A DNA stretch of 64,000 nt, taken from positions 7,177,501 through 7,241,500 of the forward strand of contig NC_079487.1 of the NCBI RefSeq assembly GCF_020520425.1, read 5' to 3'. Both the position numbers and the translations under genes were made by a program. Shown piece by piece: positions 11,363 through 22,585 of this stretch (its first letter is position 1; every line of letters starts with the position of its first letter). The stretch is from Spinacia oleracea (taxonomy: Eukaryota; Streptophyta; Magnoliopsida; Caryophyllales; Amaranthaceae). Below the pieces are notes generated by a model. That model did no database searches. It was not told the origin of the DNA and was given only the letters and a program-made list of their open reading frames with translations.

Positions 11363-11757
11363 GTTGTGTGTAGGACGGGAGTTCGCATTTGACTATTCTA
11401 AGAATTGATCCTTGGCGGGAGTCATTTGGGGATCTATTTCTAGCAAACGCATCATTCATACTTTGCTTGTGCATCATCATTCTTAATTGTTGCTTGTATA
11501 CTTGTTTCATTATTGTTGGTGTTTGATCTCATTCCTTGACCATTTTTGTCCTTTGGTAGTTAGTTTAGTTTTAGTTGGTTAGTTGACTTTTCCAACCCTT
11601 TTCCTACCTAGCTTGTTGTTCGATTAGCATAAATTAGCGCACCTTGGTCCTTGTGGATTTCGACCCTTACTTAGCGCTTTACTTGTGTTTAGTGGTTAGT
11701 TTAGGTAATTTGTTTGATTAGGAGAGACTAGTAACGACCTAGTTCTTCCCTCGATCA

Positions 11758-13260
11758 GAGCCACTGCATGATAGCAGTAAAACATCTACTAGCATAGATG
11801 CAGGGACCGAAAAGGTGATCTTGTGTTTCTGGTGCAGACCCACAGATCACACAAGCATCAGAGGCAGCAATGCCTATATGATGCAATCTAGCACAGGTTG
11901 GAAGCCTGTGTAACATCACTAACCAAAGAATAAATCTATGCTTAGGAATCACAGTCCTAGCCCAAATGAAATTAGACCAGTACAAGGTCATACCAGGTGT
12001 ATGCAGCTGTTTATAAACTTGAGAAATGGAATAATGTTGCCCCACAGGCCAGGTGTTACACCTCAACTTGTGGACAAGTTCCTGCTTAACCTTACATATA
12101 CACTTGAAACCTCAACTAGCAGATTTTGGAGCTTCAAACACCCACCAATTACCCTGCTTCACATAAACTTCATTTATCCATTTCACCCATAAGGAATCTT
12201 GTTTTTGAGCAATGTTCCAAACCAGCTTTCCTATTGCAGCTTTGTTCCACATGAGGATATTCCTAATGCCAAGACCACCACCTTCTTGGCCTCACACATC
12301 TTCTCCCAACTAACATAACCACATCTTGAGCTAACTAGGTCACCTAACCAAAGGAAAGCCCTGCAGATTGAGATTATCTGCTTGAGAACATCTTTAGGGA
12401 GGATAAAAATCTGCCCCCAATAGACATGAATGCTCATTAAAACAACATTGATAAGTACCAATCTTCCTGCATAGGATATATGTCTAGACTGCCACACCCT
12501 AATCCTTGCTGTGATTTTTTCCACCAACTGCTCACAATCTGCTACATTTAGTTTCTTAGTACTAATAGGGACCCCTAAGTACCTAAAAGATAGAGAGCCA
12601 AGGGTGAACCCAGAAGCAGCAACAATTCTTTGAGTATCCCCTTCCTCCATTCCAGTGCAATAAATACCTGTCTTTTCCTTGCTTGCCATCAAACCAGAAG
12701 TTTTAGAAAAGAGATTCAGACCGTGAATCATGCAAAACACAGACTGAAAATCACCTTTGCAAAACAACAGAACATCATCAGCAAAACAAAGGTGATTTAA
12801 ACCCATCCCAGCACACCTTGGGTGAAACTTGAATTGAGAAAGGGTGCCTACATGTATCATTGTTCTAGATAGGTACTCCATGCAAATCACAAATAATAGG
12901 GGGGGGGGGGGGAGAGAGAGGATCCCCCTGTCCGAGACCTCTCCTAGCAGATAAATAACCATGAGAGCTACCATTTAGAAGGAGAGAGTGCTTAGTAGAA
13001 GTCAAGCAAACCAAAATAAGCTTACTAAAGTGATGTGTGAAATGGAGAGCTTTCAACATTTCTTCCACAAAACCCCAATCTACTGTATCATAGGCCTTTT
13101 TGATACCTATCTTGATCATGCAGCTCTTTTGACCTGTTTTCCTTGTGTAATGCTTAACCAAATCTTGGCAGATAAGAACATTGTGCAGAATACTTATCCC
13201 TGAGATAAAAGCACCCTGATTCTTTGAGATGGTGTCAGAGAATACTTCTCCCCGAGATAA
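11758..13260 (-). pseudogene. L1-type LINE ORF2 fragment: reverse transcriptase and zinc-binding domain
   Basis: Minus-strand translation gives a plant LINE RT: KNQGAFISGISILHNVLICQ, IKKAYDTVDW, RGLGQGDPLSP, then HLCFADDVLLFCKG (the FADD catalytic motif), SFRYLGVPIS and ITARIRVWQ. After it comes the RT zinc-binding region (RFILWLVMLHRLPTCARL, CVICGSAPETQDHLF) up to the break at 11758. The 5' end (endonuclease, ORF1) is missing. A 14-base G run (12899-12912) lies where the family normally has a short proline codon tract; it breaks the frame between GDPLSP and LLFVICMEYLS. Further frame changes occur between 12066 and 12231. Its 3' end lies beyond the inserted LTR at 5528-5943. Confidence 0.85.
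12899..12912 (+). repeat. G14 homopolymer inside the LINE RT
   Basis: Fourteen consecutive G (C on the coding strand) immediately beside a GA tract. It disrupts the RT reading frame at the GDPLSP motif. Either slippage expansion after the element died or an assembly/base-calling artefact. Confidence 0.85.
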
Positions 13261-13376
13261 TAGTTTTAGTTTTAGTTTTTATGTTTTTCTTTGAAAAATC
13301 AACTTCACTTATTAACACGATTGGAAAAAAAATTACTTGATAAAACGTTAAAATTTCTTTAAAATCTATTTCATGA

Positions 13377-13830
13377 CACTACTAGAAAAATCGGATACAG
13401 GGGCAAGTCATAATTGTCTCTAAAAATGGGGATTTAGCCTCTAATGGGGTTTTGAAGCAAAAAAGTGGATGCCTCTAATAAGTCCGTCGCTAATTATTGG
13501 TTGCCTCTAAAGGCCCCTTTCTGAGGCAACATAATGTATTGCTTCTAAAAGTCCATACATTCAGAGGCAACAATATATCCTTGCCTCAAAACATGATTAG
13601 AGGCAACCTATATCTTTGCCTCAAAATATAATTAGATGCAACTTATATCTTTGCCTCGGATTATAATTAGAGGCAACAACATATTCTTGCCTCAAAATAT
13701 AATTAGTTGCATTTGTATATTCTTGCCCCCAAATATAATTAGAGGCTAACATGTATTATTGCCTCAAAACATATTTAGAGGCAATATTAAAAGTTGATTC
13801 TAAAGGCTTACATTTAGGGGCAACCATAAA
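13377..13830. mobile_element. CACTA (En/Spm-type) terminus with subterminal repeats
   Basis: Starts CACTACTAGAAAAATCGGAT, the typical CACTA terminal motif. About 430 bp of subterminal repeats in both orientations follow: GAGGCAA and TTGCCTC words separated by TATATTCT/AAAATATAATTAG spacers. Such arrays bind the element's own transposase in characterised CACTA elements. I could not find the opposite terminus within 4 kb, so this is one end of a truncated or rearranged element. Confidence 0.75.
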
Positions 13831-16800
13831 TATCTAAAACTTCCACCTGGTTTTTATTGCAATTTTATAATATTTTTCATTATTTCATTTATTTGACATT
13901 ATTATATATCTTGCTTTAAATTACAAAATTTTATTTCATACATTTCCAAGTACGATCATTTATAAGACGTAATCATAATCAAATAGCTAAAGTAAACCAA
14001 AAAAATTATGAAAAAAAAAATAATGGAATAATTAACTAAAAAAAATGTATCTATAAATAATTACAGGCATTACATATATAGTTCCCCTAAAAATGTCATG
14101 GTCGAACGACATGACAAATTATTAATATGAGAAAAGTATATTCATTTAAAAATATAAATCTAAAAATACATGTTATTCTCTTTATCCGCTTCCAATTATC
14201 TTCCAGCACCCCTCAAAATTTCAGTGTATCTGCAAATGGGAAATTTGCAACAAAAAAAAAAAGAAAGAAGAATAGATTTTGTGTTAGCTTCTGTGCAATA
14301 TAATCTGATTACCTAAATGCAAACTTATACTATAAGAGAATATAGTACCAAATTTTAAATTAAAAATAAAACGAAAAAGGATATGAAAAACAAGTACAAT
14401 CAGCTTAAATGACTTACAAAGGCTAGGCTTCTAGCGACTACGCAGAGTGTCAAACTAAGAAAAATCAATATCATGTCCACAAAAAGAGAAAAAATTCAAC
14501 ATACCTGCAAAACATAACTTGGAAATCAACAATCTAGAAGCCACCATCAACAATTTCAGTACAACAGTAAGAAACTACCACAAGAGATCCATCAGCCAAT
14601 CCATACCCTTTCCAACAATATTGTTGTGGCTAAAATTATCAGATGTGCTGCAATTAGTGAAATTATGACCTTAGATTACTATGTCGCAATTTTGTAATGT
14701 CAACACAAGCCATATTTCAAGTTTCCTCTAACTTGGCATATCAAAGAAATCATCCTGCAATTTGTTTTGTCGACACCAAGCAACAACAATTGCAGGAGCT
14801 GGAAAAAGTAGTGCAGCACCCGTAGCAACTCCTCTATGGCTCTGGTGGCACAATTACCAACTGAAAAATGCATCCAGCAGTGAATCTTTACAAGGATATG
14901 ATCACCTGTAGTATGTTAAACTTCAGTTACTTAGAATAGGGGAGATTAAGCAGTCAAATGGGTGCCCGACTACAAGTAAATGATTACTTAATAATCTAGC
15001 ACAAAATTCCACACATCAAATTATTCACTACGCCTCCCAAACTACCTAATTAGTTGTTTTGGGCATAGATTTATACGGAGTACTACATACAATGAGTATG
15101 TGTAACTGATTAGAGAATATTGAATGCTAATCAAATAAAACAAGTGTAACTCAAAGAAATAAGGCAGCATTATATTTCAAAAGACAATTGAGAATCTCAA
15201 ATTCGATAAAGTATCACAATATAAGACAACATGAGAATCTCAAATCCGATGAAGTATCACTGCATAAGACACATGAAAATCTTAAATTCAAACTAGAAAG
15301 ATCATAGTCAAACAAGATTGAATTGTATTAAGATTTCTCAGCAGACAATTAAGCTAAACATGAAATCAGATATGAATCCAAACATAAAAAACCCGAATAC
15401 CAGTTTCTCCTTCTCTCTCGAGAAGGGGACTCGGCAAATGTTGCGGTCAAGTAAAAAAGAGAGCAGATTATAAGTAAAATGCTCATGTTTTACACATGAC
15501 TAGGCCATCTGCAGTTCAATATAAAAATAAAAAATCAACTTTCCTTCTATGAAATGCCCAGTTCTAGAAAGATCAGGGCATATGTTTGGAAGCTTTGAGG
15601 TGTTTCTACTAGTGACCAAGAAATAATTATAATTTACAAGCAAGAACCAAGAATTTCTTTAAAGAAAATAAATTGCAAAGATAAGAAAATGTAAAATAAT
15701 CACTAAAAAACAGGTCGTAAAGAGGAACACATAATTTAATTTGAAGTGCAAAAGAGAGGAGGGAAAGAGAGGAGATTCACGATTCAGAAAGAATAACAGG
15801 AAAGGAAGCAAATGAGGGAAAAGAATACCAATCCGATTTCAGATATGCTTCTATCTTTGTGGTGCAATCAACCCCAACCAACATCAATCATCCATAATTA
15901 CTTGCAAGGAAGAAAAACCAACCATCATAAACTCAATCAAATACACCACAATCCCTAAACCAACCCATTCGGTGCCTCTAGTTCAGATAAGTGGAAGTAT
16001 ACGATGCTGAACAAAAGCAGAGTGGTGGAGGTCAGTTTTGTTACCTTATAGTTCATGTACATCAGTTCAATCTAATGCTAATTACTGAGATTAGGGAGAG
16101 GAGCTCCCCCACATATGGCAGTCTGCCACATTGATTCTCATCGCACTCTTGTGGTTCCCCTCCATGGAACCCTCAAGTTACCTACATTAAGAAAATAAGA
16201 AACCATTAAATAGTAATTCCAGCCTGTTGTTATTACCTGTCGTATAGACTATGTATGCAAATTATTCAAACTTATTATGAAGTGTTCTTTTTTAAAAGTG
16301 AGTTTGCATTTCAGACAAGCTAGAAGGTCAAGCTACGAGCTGAGGGTGGTATTAGAGCATTGCTTAGGTTGGTAAGATGTAGACATCCTGATGTTCTTTC
16401 ACATATTGAGTCTGCAATTCCGCATTATGTCCATCATCTATCAGATCCAATACCAGTGCAAAAGTTTGTAACAGATAATAAAAATAAAAGAGAATCATAG
16501 AACCTTAAATTTCAGAGAACCAAAGTCACAATTAATTGCTAGATCAACATAAGAGCATTATAAAATGAAATGATAATACCAAATTAAGTGGAACACTCCC
16601 TAGCTGTCAATTCGAAGTAATTGATGAATCTTCAGCCAAACTTAGCTCCAATGGCGCATCTTCGTGACTCGGCAACCTAGAAACAAAATCAATCAAACTT
16701 ACACAACTAATTTCCACAAGAAATTCCTCAATAGACTTAGTTGGGGGAAAAAATACCGTACCCAAAGAAGGAACGACATGAATCAATTTTAAGCACAAAT

Positions 16801-17339
16801 TGTAAGAACTATGTGGAATTGGGAAACAATCGTCAATTTTCATGAAATTAAAAGACCTTGGACGAAATTAGGGTTTAAGAATACAACCCAGAAAATCAAA
16901 ATTAACCGAAATAAATTTAATCGGAATAACAAAACTAAACCCTAAAATTTTAATAAATCAAAATCATTGAATCTCAAAACAAGAAAAATTGAGAAATAAA
17001 TAAATTTGAGGAGAAAAAGTACCCACTCTTGCTGAGAACGATGAGTTCTAGATGAGAGAAAAGAGTAGCGGAACAACAGCGAGGGAGAAGAGAGAAGAGA
17101 AGGGGGCATCATAACAACCGAAGTAGAAGAGACGCCGGCGAGAAACTCAGGCGACAACAATGGAGCGCAGCGGTGGTGGAGTTGATGTAAGTTGTGGTGC
17201 GCGAAGCAGCATGGACAAGCAGAGAGAAGTAGAGAACTATTTTTTATTTTGTTTGATAAAGAGAATTAGAGAACTAGATAGGGCTCTAAAATACTTTTTG
17301 ACTTAGGCGGGATCTAAATATTGAAGAGTTGATATCCTT
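13831..17339. other. Unassigned sequence between the CACTA end and the Athila element
   Basis: AT-rich DNA with no recognisable protein. It may be the interior of the CACTA element. The minus strand from about 17215 down to 16607 has the look of a 5' UTR plus a short frame: a 78-codon frame at 16607-16843 begins MKIDDCFPIPHSSYNL and ends SLAEDSSITSN, with no family I recognise. The segments near 14780-14890 and 16090-16190 have higher GC and could be captured exon pieces, but none gives a convincing product. No right-hand CACTA end is visible. Confidence 0.4.
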
Positions 17340-17471
17340 GGAGAACTGAGTAAAGAAATCTAGGAGCGTTCGGAACGCTTACATGGTGACTGGGGCAGAG
17401 CTCGGGGTCGCAAGATCATACACCTCAGGTGGATATGAGGGCTCGTGCACCGAAGTAGTGGTATCATGTTG

Positions 17472-18631
17472 TCAGAGATCAACACTTGCTTGCATAGTGG
17501 GCGTTTTGTTGGTAATAGGGGTGAACAACAAAGCATTAGGCAAACTCAACCGTGTAGCAGGATTAGGGAGGAGTGAATAAGAGACCTTGCATGCGCCCTC
17601 CGTTGCCCCTTTTATATACCACATATATGTGCTAGTTCCACATGCCGATAACCAGTCAAAATTTTCCAACCTTTGATGAGTAAGGGGAGCCATGTTTTTC
17701 AAAGTTGCAAAAGAAGACAAGGGGACTCCGACATGCTCGGCAAAGGGAGTGACAAAACTCCCTATTGTAATGCTTTCCTTCTTCTTTTGGCGCTCTCGCA
17801 TGAACGCATCAATGAGGAACTTCCCAAAGTCAAGTTGACCCATTTTGTCCTTGTCACCATGCACAAACCACCATAGCATCTTGAAATCTTTAGTTGTGAG
17901 ATTACCAGATCTTTCCTTGCATAACGCACATGTGTCATGATCCGATGCCAAAGACGAATAGCCGGATTCACAAAGGAGAAGGCCTTTGAAAGACCAACTC
18001 TCCAATCATCCTGACCCGTCACCTCCTTCCAAAAGGCCTTTGAAAAGAATTGATGCCCATTCTTGTCTCCGTCGAATGACTCGAACTCCGTAGGACCGAT
18101 GGTCCCATCACATGGCCATCCAAAAAGCTCATTGACCTCCGTCGAAGTCATAGTTCTTTCCACCTCATCAAGGTAAAAAGATATGTCACCTGTCTCTGAA
18201 ACAACCTCAATCGAAGCAAGAAATTCAATCACCAATTCCGGATAAGCCTCGACTTTCAAATTGAGAACCTTGGACCATCCATATTTGCTTGCAAGACCTT
18301 GCAAGCAATCATCTATCCCTATGGCTTTAGCATGCTTGGCCGAATAACGAAGAGTGGGCATGATGCTCCGACCTTGCAAGGCTAAGCAAGTCTCTTGTTG
18401 AGTGTCACTCAACCATGGATAATTGGGACACGTAGAAGGTGATGATGGGGTGGGGGGTTGTTTGTGTGTAGTGGATGGAGTGGCTTTAGATGGTGCTTTG
18501 GTGGATTTCTTTGGTGGTGGCTTGGCTCTTGCTTTGCGGGTAGGATTACGCTTCTTTGCAATGGAATTTTTAGGAGCAAGTGGGGATGCGGTGGATTTTG
18601 GGTGAGACCTAGTTGGTTTAGTTGTTCCCAT
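17472..18631 (-). pseudogene. Athila third ORF (ATHILA ORF-1 family domain), frameshifted
   Basis: The minus-strand frame starts at MGTTKPTRSHPKS (internal Met at 18631) with a Lys/Pro/Ser-rich basic N-terminus. The conserved body reads IMPTLRYSAKHAKAIGIDD, YPELVIEFLASIEV, TSTEVNELFGWPCDG and FWKEVTGQDDWRVGLSKA. Near 17905-17930 the reading frame changes, and the family continues in another frame with KDFKMLWWFVHGDKDKMGQ, GKFLIDAFMRERQKKK and GSFVTPFAEHVGVPL. This is the arrangement of the ATHILA ORF-1 family, found between pol and the 3' LTR or upstream of gag in Athila elements. Function is unknown; a role in nucleic-acid or capsid handling has been suggested. Here it follows integrase, as an extra ORF in the position of an env gene would. 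The frameshift makes it a pseudogene. Confidence 0.7.
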
Positions 18632-18670
18632 GATGCAACAACCACAATTCAAAGTACTCCAAGTCTCCAA

Positions 18671-19971
18671 TCAACCAAATCGACGCACAATTCAATATCC
18701 AACGACCAATCCCAACAAACAACTCAAGCAATAACAATAATCCTCCAATGCCAATAATTCAAACTTCGACAACTAACAAGCGACAACCAATTTCAACCAA
18801 TAATTCAATCAATATTCACCAACAATGACAACCATTCGATTCAACAATCAACATTGACATAAAAATTCCTATTTCCTTTTCAAAATATGAGTCAAGTGAA
18901 TAAACTTTAGAAAAATTGAAATTTTTATACCTTTGTGCACCACAAAGACTAGAATTTGGTTACGAAAGCATGTGAATTCCACAAACAAGCCACAATACTA
19001 CACAATTTATCAATGCCCACAAAGAATCAAAAACCCCCAAATTGATTTTAAAAGTTAGGGTTTTAAAATTCATGAACAAGATAATGGTGGAGGTGAAGAG
19101 GAGGGAAGGTGGTGGGGTGGAGTGGTGCGCCGACCACCGTAGTACAGGCGGCCGGCGGAGGGTAGGTGGGCGAGGAAAGGGTGGTCGGTGCTGGTGGTTC
19201 GTGTGGGTGGACTGGACGAAAGGGGGGCGATTCGCGAAGGGAAGGTGGGTGAGGAGTGGTCGCCGTACGACGGTAGGGTAAAGGGTGGCGCCGGCTGGTT
19301 CGACGGCAGAGGGGTGATGGTGGGTGAGGAAAGAACGAGCAGAATGAGGGATGGTGGGTGGTTGGTTGGGCGAGAGAACGAGCAGGTGGCTGACTTCGTA
19401 TTTTTATTTTGAATCAGGTGGGGTGGGAAATCCAGCGACCTCGCTGGTTTGCCAGCGGGCAAGGCAGAGAACGAAGCAATTTGGGTAAAATAGGCAAGCG
19501 GGCTCGCTGGGCGAGCGCTGGGTAGTCATGAATGGCGAGAGATCCCTCGCTGTATCGAGGGAGCGCTCGCTGGGCTCGCTAGCAAGGGTGCAGCGCATAG
19601 TGTAGCTGGTTGTCGCGAGATCTCTGATCTTGCACCTACACTTCTTTAAAAAAAATCAAGCACCACTAGAATAAAAAACTAGGATCGTTAGTAAAAGTTA
19701 GAACACGCAAAAACAAATGAATAAATACGATGAACGAAAAATAAATCTAAAAATAAAATAAAAATACGAATTCAAGTGAAATCAAAATAAAATATTTTTG
19801 TTCTTTTGTTGTTTCTAATTTTTTTTTTCAATAAAATAACCAAATAAATAAAATAAATTAGATTAAAAATAGAAATAAACGAAAAAATTGAAAAGAAAAA
19901 GAGTTAGAAATCGGGTTGCCTCCCGATAAGCGCTCGTTTTAAGTCATTAGCTTGACTCCAAACCTCAATAG
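18671..19971 (-). other. Non-coding 3' region of the Athila element
   Basis: Lies between integrase and the third ORF. The segment just left of integrase (19915-19975) has CGGGTTGCCTCCCGATAAGC, a sequence typical of Athila 3' internal regions. From 19090 to 19620 the DNA becomes GC-rich with palindromic words such as CCAGCGACCTCGCTGG, GGGCGAGCGCTGGG and CGAGGGAGCGCTCGCTGGG. Frames on both strands here are compositional and not annotated as genes. Confidence 0.5.
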
Positions 19972-21108
19972 TCAAGCGTCAGTGGGTGGATCGGAGAAAT
20001 AGATCGTCTCCAATTTTCCAATAAACGCTCCTTCTGTGTATAGCTTCAAATATTGACCATTCACTTTGAACTTGGTGCCATTTTCACTAGCAACCTCAAT
20101 AGCTCCATGTTCCTTGACTTCGGTGATAGTAAAAGGTCCGGACCATCTAGACTTAAGCTTTCCTGGAAAAAGCCGTAATCGTGAATTGTAAAGCAAGACC
20201 TTATCACCGATGTTGAACTCTCGTTTTTGGATCATCTTATCATGAAACTTCTTAGTTTGCTCCGTGTAGAGTCTATGATTCTCGTAAGCTTCAAACCGAA
20301 GTTCATCTAACTCATTCAATTGAAGAAGTCTCGCTTCACCGGCCGCCTCTAGATCCATATTAATCTCTTTTACAGCCCAATTGGAGAGATATTCCATTTC
20401 AACTGGTAAATGACAAGCTTTGCCATACACCAACCGATACAGAGTTGTCCCTAACGGAGTCTTGTAGGCCGTGCGCAACTCCCACAATGTGTCATCCAAT
20501 TTCAACGACCAATCTTTTCGAGACTTGTTGACCACTTTTTCGAGAATTCTCTTGATCTGTCGATTAGAAACTTCAACTTGGCCACTCGTTTGAGGATGAT
20601 AAGCCATGCCAACCTTTTGAGTAACTCCGTGCTTCTTCAGAAGAGCCTTAAAAGTCCGTTGATGAAAATGGGAACCCCCATCACTAATCACGACCCTTGG
20701 GACTCCGAAGCGCGGAAACATAGTTTTCTTGAAAATCTTCTTAACGACGTTAGAGTCGTTGGTTGGCGATGCAATAGCTTCCATCCACTTTGTAACATAA
20801 TCAACGGCAACCAAGATGTACCGGTTCCCACATGAAGAAGGGAATGGTCCCATAAAATCAATGCCCCATACATCAAATGGCTCAACCTCAAGAATTTCGG
20901 TCTGTGGTAGCTCTTGCCTTTTCGAAACGTTGCCCGTTCGTTGACATTCGTCACATGCATTGCAAAAGAAACGAGCATCCTTGAATATAGAAGGCCAATA
21001 GAAACCACTTTGAAGAGTTCGATGGGCGGTCGGAATAGCACCAAGATGACCACTACAAGGTAAATTGTGGCAATGCTTAAGAACCCCGTGGGTATCCCAA
21101 TCCGCTAC
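19972..21108 (-). pseudogene. Athila integrase (C-terminal part of pol)
   Basis: After a junction with an inserted LTR at about 21109, the frame reads as a complete gypsy integrase. The HHCC zinc-binding part is [12 protein letters not shown] ... CNACDECQR. The core shows [15 protein letters not shown] and [12 protein letters not shown], supplying the D, D and E catalytic residues. A C-terminal DNA-binding part follows ([28 protein letters not shown]). It ends at a normal stop near 19972. No internal stop is visible in this segment, but it is separated from RT/RNase H by an 11-kb insertion, so it cannot be expressed as part of its polyprotein. The first ~37 codons of the open frame above 21108 are inserted LTR sequence, not pol. 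Confidence 0.85.
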
Positions 21109-22565
21109 ACACCTACTTTTGTCCCCATTCCCGAAAGGGAAGGTTCGATGATGAAAACGTAAATCTCCACTTGACAACGCATCTCCTATAAAATAACGAA
21201 TCTCAATTCCCCTTTTCATTTCACCCGAAACCTGCTATTTATGGAAACCTGCTAAAAATAGTAATTGCCGTAAAGGGTAGTTGCTAAAAATAGTAAGAAT
21301 AAAAAGATAGAAACCTGTCAGAATTAGGTGTTGCACTCCAACATAAATCCTAAAAGAAATAGAAATTGTAAAAGGAATTCTATTCCTATCGCAGTTCGAT
21401 AAAAGAGTTAACGTATTAATTAAACTCATAACGAACCTAGAGTTCGTAAAGGGCCCAGACGCATTCCGTCGTAAATTGATACGCACCATATAACTCGGAT
21501 TAAGTCTCTTAATGAACTCCGTACTCTAGAGTCCAATCTGACAAAGAATTCTGCCAGACCTTATTTTCAACGCCCAGCCCTGGGCGCCGAAATCTTTGAC
21601 GCCCAGAGCTGGGCGCCGAATATACCTGGGACGGCTTCTTTTCCTAATCCATTTCGTATTCAAATTCCTGAAAAACTATCTTTCTACGCCACTTTTTCCT
21701 ATACATAAGCCCCTAAGTTCGACGTGAAAAGAACACACACAACACATAATTATATTCTGAGTATTGACTCCAACCCTTAGCCTAAGCCTCACGCTGCGAA
21801 ACTGTTCACGCGTTCTGTCGCAATCGATCCATAAATCGAACAGAACGTATCCTGTCCCATAATTGAGATTCGTTAAATAAAAAGGAGAAATAGCAAAGTC
21901 AAAGTGGTTAGTTTTCTGAGAACCGTGACGCACCTCTCAAGGGTGCGTCGTAATGTGTCCCTTTTCGATGATTTAACTGCTTTCCTCGCCCTTTTTATGA
22001 ACTGTTAAACTAACCTAATCTGATTGTTCTATCACGCCTAACAAATATAATATTTTTGGGAAATTGGATTATCATGCTAGGTCCCTTAATACTATTTAAA
22101 TCAGATAATCACGATCGATCTAGTATTATATGTTGCATATTGCTAAAATCAACTCAGATTAGTTTAATAGTTAACGCATGTCCCTTCAATTATTTATGCT
22201 GAGCTAGTAAGGATGTCCTGCCTCTGGAGTTATCGACGAGCGAAGTACTCCTCTCGGTAGTTACAGTCCCCCGAACCCTCAATCTCTACCTTGCGGGTGT
22301 ATGTTGAGAGATCCCCACACCAGGGATCACAAGGGAACCTACGGCCCTCGTGGTCAAACATAATTGCACTCCCTTTATGTCACGATAACCGGGTTTTGTC
22401 AGTTTTTCTCATTGTCGTTAAAAACTGAATGGCGACTCCTATATTACTAGTCAATTGGGTGTATACTCACAGGAAATCCAATCACACTTGATTGAATAAA
22501 AGAATCGTCACACCCACGAGGGACGAGGTCACGCATTAGCCTCGTGCTTTTTCGACCCCCTCACA
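21104..22565 (+). repeat. Left LTR of the LARD
   Basis: Aligns over its length with 30719-32179 and ends ...CGACCCCCTCACA. Its first bases (GCTAC) differ from the TGTAG of the right LTR, while identity is clear from ACACCTACTTTTGTCCCC onward, so the extreme left end seems altered. Its TATA position reads TATACATA instead of the TATAAATA of the other copy. Confidence 0.85.
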
Positions 22566-22566
22566 G

Positions 22567-22584
22567 TGGCGACTCCGCTGGGGA
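22567..22584 (+). other. Primer-binding site, tRNA-Arg type
   Basis: TGGCGACTCCGCTGGGGA one base after the left LTR. TGG pairs with CCA, and CGACTCCG pairs with the discriminator base plus acceptor strand of a tRNA-Arg that starts GACUCCG. This is a primer site, not a tRNA gene. Confidence 0.7.
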
Positions 22585-22585
22585 T

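Larger units (their letters stand above)
5944..11757 (+). mobile_element. Solo LTR of an Athila/Tat-like gypsy element with nested insertions
   Basis: Starts TGATGAGTGACATTTATGTC and ends ...CCTAGTTCTTCCCTCGATCA. The 5-bp duplication GAGCC flanks it (5939-5943, 11758-11762). It carries the CCTTGTGGATTTCGACCC motif common near the ends of Athila/Tat LTRs. There is no internal region or second LTR, so it is a solo LTR left by LTR-LTR recombination. Removing the three inserted elements leaves about 2.5 kb of LTR. A TATA-like TATAAATA lies at 9377-9384. The LTR interrupts a LINE. Confidence 0.8.

Noticed and set aside
14780..14890. Higher-GC patch giving a continuous plus-strand peptide with [20 protein letters not shown]
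   Set aside because: Short, no family recognised, and no splice or start context; the Gly-Lys-Ser string alone is not a P-loop protein.
22567..22584. tRNA-like sequence after the LARD LTR (and similar ones at 36192, 47132, 57601)
   Set aside because: These are primer-binding sites complementary to tRNA 3' ends; no cloverleaf or promoter boxes of a tRNA gene are present.
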